A stretch of 13,898 bases of DNA from Epilinea sp044228875 (GTDB lineage: Bacteria; Chloroflexota; Anaerolineae; Epilineales; Epilineaceae): contig JBGAUA010000091.1 of NCBI GenBank assembly GCA_044228875.1, positions 1 through 13,898 on the forward strand, in the 5' to 3' direction. The notes beneath the pieces were generated by a model. The model did no database searches. It had not been told where the DNA came from and saw only the letters and a list, made by a program, of their open reading frames with translations. The stretch's first letter is position 1. Every line of letters begins with the position of its first letter. Shown here piece by piece: positions 7,124 to 13,347 of this stretch. Made by a program: the position numbers and the translations under genes.

Positions 7124-7143
7124 CCGGCTCGGCGCCGGCTTTG
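7124..7143 (+). terminator. Weak terminator-like hairpin after the 856-residue protein gene
   Basis: CCGGC (7124-7128) and GCCGG (7134-7138) pair around a five-base loop, followed shortly by CTTTG. With five GC pairs and only three Ts it is weak. A second five-base-pair hairpin lies at 7092-7106. The following gene may still be read through from this one. Confidence 0.25.
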
Positions 7144-7180
7144 ATCATCATGGCACCCGAACAGCAGCAAGGACATCGGC

Positions 7181-8536
7181 ATGCGCGACAACACTGGCCG
7201 CATCATCCTGGCACTGGCCATGGTCATCCTCGTCCTGACGGCCGGCGGGCTGTGGCTGCTGCTGAATCGCGACGCGGCCCCATCGGCGGGCCTCGTGGGG
7301 CGGCTGATCGGCGGCGACGTGACGGTCCTGGACAGCCAGCCCGACCCGGCGTTCGGTAGCGGCGGCGCGGCGCGGATCGAAGGGCCGGCCATCCTGGCTC
7401 CGGCGGCCCTGCTGGTGGATGACGCGGCGGTCTATGTGGTGGCCACGGCGGCCGAGGTTCCCGGCGACGAACATTTCGCCGTCGCCCGCCTTGAGGCTGC
7501 CGGCGGGCTGGACGCTCGCTTCGGCCGGCAGGGTCTGGCCGAGGTGGACTTCGGGGGCGGCGACCAGGTGGCCCGCGGCGGCCTCCTGCAGCCTGATGGC
7601 AAGCTGATCATCTTCGGACATGCGTCGGCCGGCGGCAGCCGCCGCAACATGGCCGTCGCCCGCCTGCTGGCGGATGGATCCCCGGACCCATCCTTCGACG
7701 GCGATGGTCTGGCGGCGATCCGCTTCGGCGACGGCATCCAAAGCGCGGAGGCGGCGGGCCTGGACGCGGCGGGACGGTTGACCCTGGCCGGCTATGCCGA
7801 GCAGCTGATCGCCGGCGAGACCTACCGCGAGATGGCCTTCGCCCGCCTGCTGCCGGACGGCAGCCTGGACCCGTCCTTCGGCACGGGCGGCCTGCTGCGC
7901 GACCGGATGCGGCTGGAGGTGACGGACCAGTCGCTGGCGGCCGTCCTGGTGGCCCCGAGCGGCGAGCTGCGGGGCGCGGGCTCGGCCTTGGTGGCGGGCG
8001 ACGCCGAACGCCGGCCGGTGTTGGGCCAGTGGCTCTCGCCGGGTGTCCGGGACAGCAGCTTCGGGCTTCGCGGCATGGCCGACCTGGCGGTCGAGACGGG
8101 ACAGCTGTTGACCCTGGCGGACGCTGGCGGCGGGCTCACCCTGGCGGCGGGCACGGCCGCGGCGGACGGTCGCGGGGTCTTCCTGCTCCGCCTGCTGCCG
8201 AACGGGATGCCGGACCGCGATTTCGGTGACGACGGACTGCTCCGTATCGGGGCTGATGAACAGCCGCCGGTGGTCGACCTGAAGGTATGGTCCCTGGGCG
8301 CGCAGCTGCTCTTGCTCGGCGACGACGGGGTGAACTTCAGCAGCAGCGTCCTGACCGCATCGGGCGTCCGCCTGCCCGGGTTGACGCAGCGGCTCGTGCT
8401 CGGCCCGCGCGCCGGCCCGGCTTCCGCGGCGCTCGCGGGCGGGCGGCTCTGGACGGCCCACGCGGAGGGCGGCGATCCGTCGCCGGTCGTGGTACAGCGC
8501 TTCGACCTGGTGGGTGGGGTGGCCGACGGGAGGTAG
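7181..8536 (+). CDS. Membrane-anchored delta-60 repeat protein (predicted beta-propeller)
   Basis: Delta-60 repeats are about 60 residues long, each with an 'ARLLPDGSLDPSFG-x-G-G' core, and probably form propeller blades in exported proteins; no biochemical role is settled. The 451-residue product has one N-terminal anchor (about 8-27) and then six recognisable units: 47-66, 98-124 (FAVARLEAAGGLDARFG), 157-183 (MAVARLLADGSPDPSF), 217-243 (MAFARLLPDGSLDPSFG), a divergent one at 279-305 (LSPGVRDSSFG) and 332-357 (LLRLLPNGMPDRDFG). Spacing is 59, 60, 62 and 53 residues. ATG at 7181 follows AAGGA at seven bases and starts the anchor. The last ~90 residues have no clear repeat. It lies 121 bases after the 856-residue secreted protein, perhaps in one operon. 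Function unknown beyond an exported scaffold or binding role. Confidence 0.88.
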   Translation: MRDNTGRIILALAMVILVLTAGGLWLLLNRDAAPSAGLVGRLIGGDVTVLDSQPDPAFGSGGAARIEGPAILAPAALLVDDAAVYVVATAAEVPGDEHFAVARLEAAGGLDARFGRQGLAEVDFGGGDQVARGGLLQPDGKLIIFGHASAGGSRRNMAVARLLADGSPDPSFDGDGLAAIRFGDGIQSAEAAGLDAAGRLTLAGYAEQLIAGETYREMAFARLLPDGSLDPSFGTGGLLRDRMRLEVTDQSLAAVLVAPSGELRGAGSALVAGDAERRPVLGQWLSPGVRDSSFGLRGMADLAVETGQLLTLADAGGGLTLAAGTAAADGRGVFLLRLLPNGMPDRDFGDDGLLRIGADEQPPVVDLKVWSLGAQLLLLGDDGVNFSSSVLTASGVRLPGLTQRLVLGPRAGPASAALAGGRLWTAHAEGGDPSPVVVQRFDLVGGVADGR

Positions 8537-8615
8537 CCCTTCAATAGGGTTGCCCGTCGCCGGCCCCGACTTGCGGTCGGTGCCGCCGCGGATCACCGTC
8601 GCTACCTCGCGACGG
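8535..8615 (+). terminator. Series of three hairpins after the delta-60 gene
   Basis: Directly at the stop codon, 8535-8540 pairs with 8546-8551 (AGCCCT/AGGGTT, one wobble, five-base loop). Next, 8561-8570 pairs with 8576-8585 over ten positions with one mismatch around TTGCG. Then CCGTCGC (8596-8602) pairs perfectly with GCGACGG (8609-8615). None is followed by a T-run. Together they probably mark the mRNA 3' end by Rho-type or U-less termination, or protect it from exonucleases. Confidence 0.4.
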
Positions 8616-8674
8616 GGTCGCGGGCATGATCGTGTGCGCCCATGCGTCCCCTGGCTGCGTCGGCGAAATCCCTC

Positions 8675-8690
8675 TAGACAATTCAGTCTA
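8675..8690. repeat. Short inverted repeat next to the palindrome
   Basis: TAGAC (8675-8679) and GTCTA (8686-8690) flank AATTCA, directly abutting the left end of the 62-base palindrome. Its ACAATTC (8678-8684 region) recurs in the palindrome's inner arm at 8710. Confidence 0.45.
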
Positions 8691-8751
8691 TTCCCTTCAG
8701 CGACTTCACACAATTCGCTTGAGCGAATTGTTTCAACTCGCTGGAAGGAAT
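8690..8751. repeat. 62-base imperfect palindrome, AT-rich
   Basis: Centred between 8720 and 8721. The inner ten bases on each side match perfectly (ACAATTCGCT at 8710-8719, AGCGAATTGT at 8722-8731 with TG between). The outer arms TTCCCTTCAGCGA (8691-8703) and TCGCTGGAAGGAA (8738-8750) share the same centre, with six less-matched bases between inner and outer arms on both sides. In total 25 of 31 positions are Watson-Crick complementary. As RNA it would be a long hairpin on either strand. As DNA it could be a protein-binding or recombination site. No long T-run follows, so a plain intrinsic terminator is not the best fit. Confidence 0.75.
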
Positions 8752-8921
8752 TTCTGTCGACAACGAGGCGTTCACCCTACCCGCACAACCGGGACGACGC
8801 GCCTGAGCCTATAGGACGCCGGCTTCTTCCCCCGCGGTTCGCGCAGCGATCGGGCCGCCCGCGGCGCTGTCGACCTCGCGGAGCCGCGTGCGACGCCGCG
8901 CGTCTCTCAAACCTCGGCCAC

Positions 8922-10184
8922 TCAGCGCCGCAGCCCCGGGAGAAACACCAGCCCTGGCGGCTCCGCTGACTCCGGCGGGCCGAAGCGCACCAGACCATCA
9001 GCGCCCCCCAGCCACAGCTGCCCGCTCTTGTCCGTGAGCATCGCCCGCACCGGCGTGGAAGGCAGCCCCAGAGCCGCGGCGTCCCATTGCCACCAGTCGC
9101 TCGCCCAGCGCAGCGCCACCTCGCCGCGGTTGGAACCCAACCAGAGCGCCGTCACGCCGCCCAACTGGCCGCGGGCGCCCGCCGTGAGTCGCGGCGTGCG
9201 GCGCGGCGCCGCCAGCACCGGGCAGTCCGTCAACGCCTCCTGCTCCCAGGACACCGTCGCCGCGTTCCAGGTGGCCAGCAGCTGCAGTTCGCGGACGCCG
9301 GTTCGCTCCTGAAACTCCACCCACAGCGGCACTTGCGGCCCCCCGAGCGGACCGCGCCAGGCGCCGGTGGCGTAACCCGCATTGCGCAGCTGACCCGGTT
9401 CGGGAGGCCCCAGAAGGGGGTAGTCGATCACCGTGTCCAGCGGCGGGCGCAAGGCGGAGCCGGGCGACAAGGCCCAGGATTCCGTGCCGCCGGCCAGCAA
9501 GGCATGGCGTGCCACGCCCAGCTGCTCGGCCGCCGCGGAGGGCGCCAGAGCCAGCACCTGCTGGCGCGGACCTTCGGGCCCGAAGGCGCGCAGACCGTCC
9601 TCGATGCAGGCCGCAGGGTCGCTGCAGCCATCGCGTTGCAGGCGGTAGGGAACCCACAGGTTGCCCCGGCCATCGATCAGGGTGTCCCAGCCGTAATCCA
9701 GGCGCGCCGTTCCCAGCGCACCATCGCGCGCCAGCACCGTCCAACGGCGGCCGTCATGGTAGGCCGGCCCCACCCAGACCCGGCCGCCCGCGTCCACCGA
9801 CCACAGGCCATCCACGCTGCCCAGCTTGCGGATGAGGGCCAGATTCGCTTCCACCACCGCACGGATAGGCGCCGGCTGGACCACGGTCTGGCCAGTGGGT
9901 CGCAGGGCAGCCGCCCGCGGTTCATCCGCGCCGTTGGCACCGTCCAGCCGCAGCCAGATGCCCCCATCGTCGGCCTGGCCCAGCGCCTGTACTCCCGCCG
10001 AGCCTGGCGGCGCTCCGGTCCAGGGTCGCCAGTCCCAGTCCGTCGGCCAGGGTTTGCTCGGCGCCGATTGCGCCCGGGCGCCAGGCACGCCAAGGGTCAG
10101 GGCGAGCAGGACCACGGCGCGCGGGAAGCTGGCCGGCAGCCGGCGAACCAGCGCCGATGCGACCCCGAGCCCTCCCGGTCTCAC
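8922..10184 (-). CDS. Secreted Trp-rich beta-propeller protein, paralogue of its upstream neighbour
   Basis: This 420-residue protein has a signal peptide (RRLPAS, hydrophobic 23-33, cleavage near GARA/Q at about 38). Blade-like motifs of the two-component-regulator-propeller style recur: DGGIWLR (about 73), GGRVWVGPAYHDGRRW (about 133-148), RGNLWVP (about 173-179), ALWLGSNRG (about 346) and SGQLWLGGADGLVRFG (about 387-402). It aligns well with residues about 575-930 of the gene just upstream, sharing YPLLGPP..G.LRNAG.AT, VGxAxxxGRxW and a C-x5-C pair (C187, C193). It therefore arose by duplication. I chose GTG at 10184, 17 bases after the upstream stop. An in-frame TTG at 10205 overlaps that stop as TTGA and is an alternative coupled start. 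No ATG fits, and Shine-Dalgarno support is weak. Function unknown; likely extracellular binding or scaffold role. Confidence 0.82.
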   Translation of the reverse strand: MRPGGLGVASALVRRLPASFPRAVVLLALTLGVPGARAQSAPSKPWPTDWDWRPWTGAPPGSAGVQALGQADDGGIWLRLDGANGADEPRAAALRPTGQTVVQPAPIRAVVEANLALIRKLGSVDGLWSVDAGGRVWVGPAYHDGRRWTVLARDGALGTARLDYGWDTLIDGRGNLWVPYRLQRDGCSDPAACIEDGLRAFGPEGPRQQVLALAPSAAAEQLGVARHALLAGGTESWALSPGSALRPPLDTVIDYPLLGPPEPGQLRNAGYATGAWRGPLGGPQVPLWVEFQERTGVRELQLLATWNAATVSWEQEALTDCPVLAAPRRTPRLTAGARGQLGGVTALWLGSNRGEVALRWASDWWQWDAAALGLPSTPVRAMLTDKSGQLWLGGADGLVRFGPPESAEPPGLVFLPGLRR

Positions 10185-10201
10185 GTTCCGCGGCGCAACG
10201 C

Positions 10202-13069
10202 TCAACGGCGGACAGTCCCCAGCCAAGGCAGGTGGATCTCGCGCTGGCCGCTGAAGTCCTCGCCGTCGAAGGCGAAGAGCCCCTCCGCCGTCGCCAGCAA
10301 CACCGTGCGGCCGTTGGCCCCCATCTGCAGCGCACGGATCCGCTGATCGCCGCCCACGGTCAAAGGCACCCGGGCCTTCAGCCACAGCGTGCCCCGCCGC
10401 CCCACCAGGAAGCCGCCGTCCGTGCCCAGCCACAAGGTGCCGTCCGCCGCCTCGACCGCGGCCGTCACCCGCTGGCCCGCCTCCACCAGGGCGGCCAGCG
10501 GCGAGCCGCCGCCGCTCAGGTCCTCGCTCGCCGACCAGCGCCTGCCGACCGCGTCCCAGGCGTTGCGGTAGACCCGTGGCCGTGGTCCGGCCAGCCGCTG
10601 CTCCTCGATCCAGGTGATGACCTGAAGACCTTGGCTGCCCTGGTAGGAGGCCGTAGCCTCGCCGGCGTTGCGCAAGCCGCCGCGCGGCGGCGGTCCCAGC
10701 AATGGGTAGATGATGGGCGAGGGGTCCGGAAGCAGGTACAGCGCCTGGCTGGTGACCGCCAGCACTTCGGCGCCCTGGTCCGCCGCGGATGCGCCCGCCA
10801 GTCGGCTGCGGGGGCCGGATACCGGTCCCAGGTAGAGCAGCGGCAGGCCCAGACCCGCCGCGTCGCCCAGGTCGATCCCGGTCGTCAGGCCACCCGCCGG
10901 GTCCACCAGGCGCAGGCCGCGCGCGCCGCAGCCTTGCGGCCGCTGGCAGTCCATGGTGGCCTCCTGCGGCACCCAGACGCGACCGTCGGCGGCCATGACG
11001 CTGCGATTGCCCGCGCGCAGGACACCCGAGGGCTGCTCCTCGTCGGGCAGGGCCTGGAACCAGGTGCGGCCGTTGTAATGGGCTCCGCCCACCCAGATGC
11101 GCCCGGCGGGATCCGTCTCCCAGAACCCGGCGACGCTCCCCCCGCGCATGAGGCCCAGGAAGTCGGCCTCCACCGCGGACTTGCGGTCCTTGAACTGCCG
11201 CACCGCGCCGCCCGGCTCGAGAGCGACCAGCCGGCCGCCACCCGTGCCGCGCAGCAGGCACCACACCGTCCCGTCGGCGGCCCGGGCCAGACGCACCAGG
11301 TCGGCCGCGTCGCCCAGGCTGTCGTGGTCCACCAGGCGCCGCCACCCCGTCTTCGGATCGGGCCGCGGACCGCTGCGCGGCGCGGCGGTGGCCGGCAGGG
11401 GCGGCAACACCGGATCCGTCGGCACCGCCGTGGCGGTGGGCGGCGGGCCCTGTGTGGCCGTCGGCGTGCCCGGCTCGGGGCTGGGGCTGGCGGTGTCGGT
11501 GGCTCGCGGCGGGTCGGTTGCGGTGGCCGTGGCCTGCTCGGGGCCGGCGGCGCCGATACGCAGCCAGGGAACCCAGATGTCCTTGGCCAGCGATTCGGCG
11601 GCCGGTGCTTCGTAGTCCGCCAGGGCCACGCGTCCTGCCACCCGGCGCAGCAGATGGACCGAGGCCACCACGGGCAGATCACCGGACACCGTGGCCCACA
11701 GCGGGCCGAGGCCGTCCAGCACGCCGAACAAGGCCTGGTTGCTCAGGTCCAGCGTCGCCGAGCCACCCGGCGGAAGGTCGAAGTCATACACTTTCAGGGC
11801 CTTGGCGTTGCCCGGCTCGAACAGCTCCAACCTCGCCTTCGTCGCGCTCTGCTCCTGGGCGGCGGCGACGTCAATCCAAGCGGCGTGGTCGGCGTCGGGC
11901 GGCCAGAGATAGGGCAGGATCAGACGCGTGCTCTCGGCGCGCCAGCCCGTGGCCGACCGCGCCTGACTGGCGGACCACCGGTTGACCGTTGCGCCGGCCA
12001 GCTCACCGCTGAGGCGCAGGCCGCCGGCATAGGCGCCGGCGGTCACCTTGGCCCCCTCCAGGTCCAGTGACTCGCTGGCGCGCGACGCGAGCTGGCTCAG
12101 GTTCAGCGCCGGCTGCGCCCGGCCGTCTTCACCCAGCAGCGTGAGCACCCCACCCGCCCGGTTGCCGGTGGCCACCAGATCAAGTCGGCTGCCGCCCAGA
12201 CCCAGACTTCGCGCCAGGAGCGCGGACCCTCCCGTGCTGCGCAGCAACGTGCGCGAACGGAGCGCGGGGAGGCGCGGCGGGCTCAGCGAGCCCTGGCCGA
12301 GACCGAAGGCCCATCGGTCGGGCAGGGCATGGCCCAGGGCCAGGCCCACCACCGGCTGGCGGGCGACAACGCGCGCCGCGCCGAAAGGCTTGCCCGCTTG
12401 AACGCCAAGCTGGCCGATCGGCCATTCGAGGGCCGCCTGCGGCGGGACGGTGCCGCGGCAGGCCGGGCAGCTGAGAAAGGTGCCGTCGGAGGTCAGCAGC
12501 TCGATGGACACATCCGCCGGCGCGGCGCCGACATTCTGCAACACCAGGCTAGCCGCGCCGTCATCGGCCGACTCGCCGCTCCAGCGTGGCAGCCACAGCT
12601 CGCCGGCCGCATCGCTCTCGGACAATCCCAGGTAGGCCGACAGACCACCCTCCGTCAGGCTCTCCTCGGTCAGCACCAAGGCCGCGAGCGCGGCGCCGCT
12701 GCCGGAGACGAGGCCCGACGCGCGGCAGTCGCCCGGCAGCCCCGACGGGCCCGGGTCGTCGAGGCGCAGGACGGCCATCCCTCCCGGCAACAGGTCCTGG
12801 CTGTCGACATCGATCCTCCCGGTCTTGCCGGCGCAGTTCGCGCTGATGCCGTTCAAGGCCACCGACGCCTCGGCAGCGGAGGCTCCCGGATTGAGCAGCA
12901 CCAGTGTGGATGCCTCGCGTCCGTCCTGAACCTGCGCCCGCTGACGCAGCAGGCGCGGGCTCAAGGCCAGACCCGTGGCGGCCAGGGCGCCGAGCAGCAG
13001 GGTGGCGCGCAGGACGCCGATGGACTGGTCGGCGCGGCGCCGTCGGTGGAGCGGTCTGGTCCATGACAT
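10202..13069 (-). CDS. Large surface protein: tandem adhesive-type modules, Pro/Thr linker, Trp-rich propeller
   Basis: The 955-residue product has a basic N-terminus (RRRRR) and one hydrophobic anchor or signal (about 18-36). Four beta-rich modules follow, each opening with a variant of 'LVLxNxG': about 54-160 (TLVLLNPGASAAEA), 172-270 (ASLVLQNVGAAPADVSIELL), 294-390 (SRLDLVATGNRAGGVLTLL) and 396-500 (AWIDVAAAQEQSATKARLEL). Junctions carry ELWLPRW, LILPYLW and DIWVPWL. Residues about 511-572 form a Pro/Thr/Ala linker. The C-terminal part (575-955) is a propeller-like domain with DGTVWC, AGRIWVGGAHYNGRTW, DGRVWVP and DGTLWLG motifs and a C708-C714 pair, and is paralogous to the next gene. ATG at 13069 starts the basic and hydrophobic leader; the frame is open to 13297 and Shine-Dalgarno support is weak. 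Such module-plus-'PTAT' proteins are typical of Chloroflexota cell surfaces. No enzymatic motif seen. Confidence 0.85.
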   Translation of the reverse strand: MSWTRPLHRRRRADQSIGVLRATLLLGALAATGLALSPRLLRQRAQVQDGREASTLVLLNPGASAAEASVALNGISANCAGKTGRIDVDSQDLLPGGMAVLRLDDPGPSGLPGDCRASGLVSGSGAALAALVLTEESLTEGGLSAYLGLSESDAAGELWLPRWSGESADDGAASLVLQNVGAAPADVSIELLTSDGTFLSCPACRGTVPPQAALEWPIGQLGVQAGKPFGAARVVARQPVVGLALGHALPDRWAFGLGQGSLSPPRLPALRSRTLLRSTGGSALLARSLGLGGSRLDLVATGNRAGGVLTLLGEDGRAQPALNLSQLASRASESLDLEGAKVTAGAYAGGLRLSGELAGATVNRWSASQARSATGWRAESTRLILPYLWPPDADHAAWIDVAAAQEQSATKARLELFEPGNAKALKVYDFDLPPGGSATLDLSNQALFGVLDGLGPLWATVSGDLPVVASVHLLRRVAGRVALADYEAPAAESLAKDIWVPWLRIGAAGPEQATATATDPPRATDTASPSPEPGTPTATQGPPPTATAVPTDPVLPPLPATAAPRSGPRPDPKTGWRRLVDHDSLGDAADLVRLARAADGTVWCLLRGTGGGRLVALEPGGAVRQFKDRKSAVEADFLGLMRGGSVAGFWETDPAGRIWVGGAHYNGRTWFQALPDEEQPSGVLRAGNRSVMAADGRVWVPQEATMDCQRPQGCGARGLRLVDPAGGLTTGIDLGDAAGLGLPLLYLGPVSGPRSRLAGASAADQGAEVLAVTSQALYLLPDPSPIIYPLLGPPPRGGLRNAGEATASYQGSQGLQVITWIEEQRLAGPRPRVYRNAWDAVGRRWSASEDLSGGGSPLAALVEAGQRVTAAVEAADGTLWLGTDGGFLVGRRGTLWLKARVPLTVGGDQRIRALQMGANGRTVLLATAEGLFAFDGEDFSGQREIHLPWLGTVRR

Positions 13070-13107
13070 GGGCTGCGGTCGCTTTCGATGGCTCCGGCGT
13101 CCGGATG

Positions 13108-13132
13108 GTCCGCGGCTTACCGTGCCGCGGGC
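13108..13132 (-). promoter_or_regulatory. Inverted repeat upstream of the large surface protein
   Basis: CCGCGGC (13110-13116) pairs perfectly with GCCGCGG (13124-13130) around TTACCGT. One wobble and one further pair extend it to nine. It lies about 40-60 bases before the minus-strand start codon. It may be a leader hairpin or an operator. No clear promoter for this gene was found in 13070-13347. Confidence 0.35.
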
Positions 13133-13307
13133 AACCGGACGGCTGACTCGCATTGATCCCGGCCGGCCCAACAGGCGCGGCGGCACCCAGGAAGCATCGC
13201 CCGGCTGTGCTACAGAACGCAGGCATCTTCCGGCCGTTACTGCAGGCTCGACCGACGCAGGATTTCCGGTTGTCTCCCACATGAATGACTTTGCCATCGA
13301 CCGTCGG

Positions 13308-13334
13308 CGGGTTGACCCGAGCCGAAAGGCTCGG
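13308..13334. promoter_or_regulatory. Overlapping inverted repeats across the glycosyltransferase promoter (candidate operator)
   Basis: CGGGT-TG-ACCCG (13308-13319) is a 12-base palindrome containing most of the -35 box. It overlaps a second perfect repeat, CCGAGCC (13317-13323) and GGCTCGG (13328-13334) around GAAA, which fills the spacer up to the -10. This layout is typical for repressor binding. No regulator gene is visible in the window, so the operator role is inferred. Confidence 0.45.
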
Positions 13335-13341
13335 CTAAAGT
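13312..13341 (+). promoter_or_regulatory. Promoter of the glycosyltransferase gene (leaderless)
   Basis: TTGACC (13312-13317), an 18-base spacer and TAAAGT (13336-13341). With the usual six-base gap from -10 to +1, transcription would begin exactly at the G of the GTG start at 13348, giving an mRNA without a leader. This agrees with the absence of a Shine-Dalgarno sequence. Confidence 0.65.
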
Positions 13342-13347
13342 CTCGCC

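Larger units (their letters stand above)
8537..8921. other. 385-base non-coding gap between convergent gene pairs
   Basis: No gene supported here. The plus-strand open frames at 8514-8969 and 8626-8814 have no Shine-Dalgarno sequence and no recognisable protein content. The left third holds GC-rich hairpins. Bases 8675-8758 fall to about 43% GC by hand count, against a much higher level on both sides, and contain a small inverted repeat and a large palindrome. The right third (about 8760-8921) is GC-rich, with only short dyads such as CCTATAGG near 8809. The AT-rich piece may be a different-origin insert or a constrained regulatory element. Confidence 0.6.

Noticed and set aside
8562..8620. 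tRNA-like or other known small RNA in the convergent gap
   Set aside because: The hairpins do not form a cloverleaf, there is no T-loop GTTCRA box, and spacing does not fit a known RNA family I can recognise.
8690..8751. Integron attC site
   Set aside because: Size and imperfect symmetry fit, but the RYYYAAC and GTTRRRY core boxes are not at the ends, and there is no cassette array or integrase.
8626..8814. 62-codon plus-strand frame crossing the AT-rich palindrome
   Set aside because: No Shine-Dalgarno sequence, no recognisable protein feature, and it spans a palindrome that constrains the bases for other reasons.
10157..12070. 637-codon open frame on the plus strand opposite the large surface protein
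   Set aside because: Its product is low-complexity (Gln/Arg/Ala-rich), typical of antisense frames in GC-rich DNA. The minus strand codes for a coherent exported protein with a paralogue.
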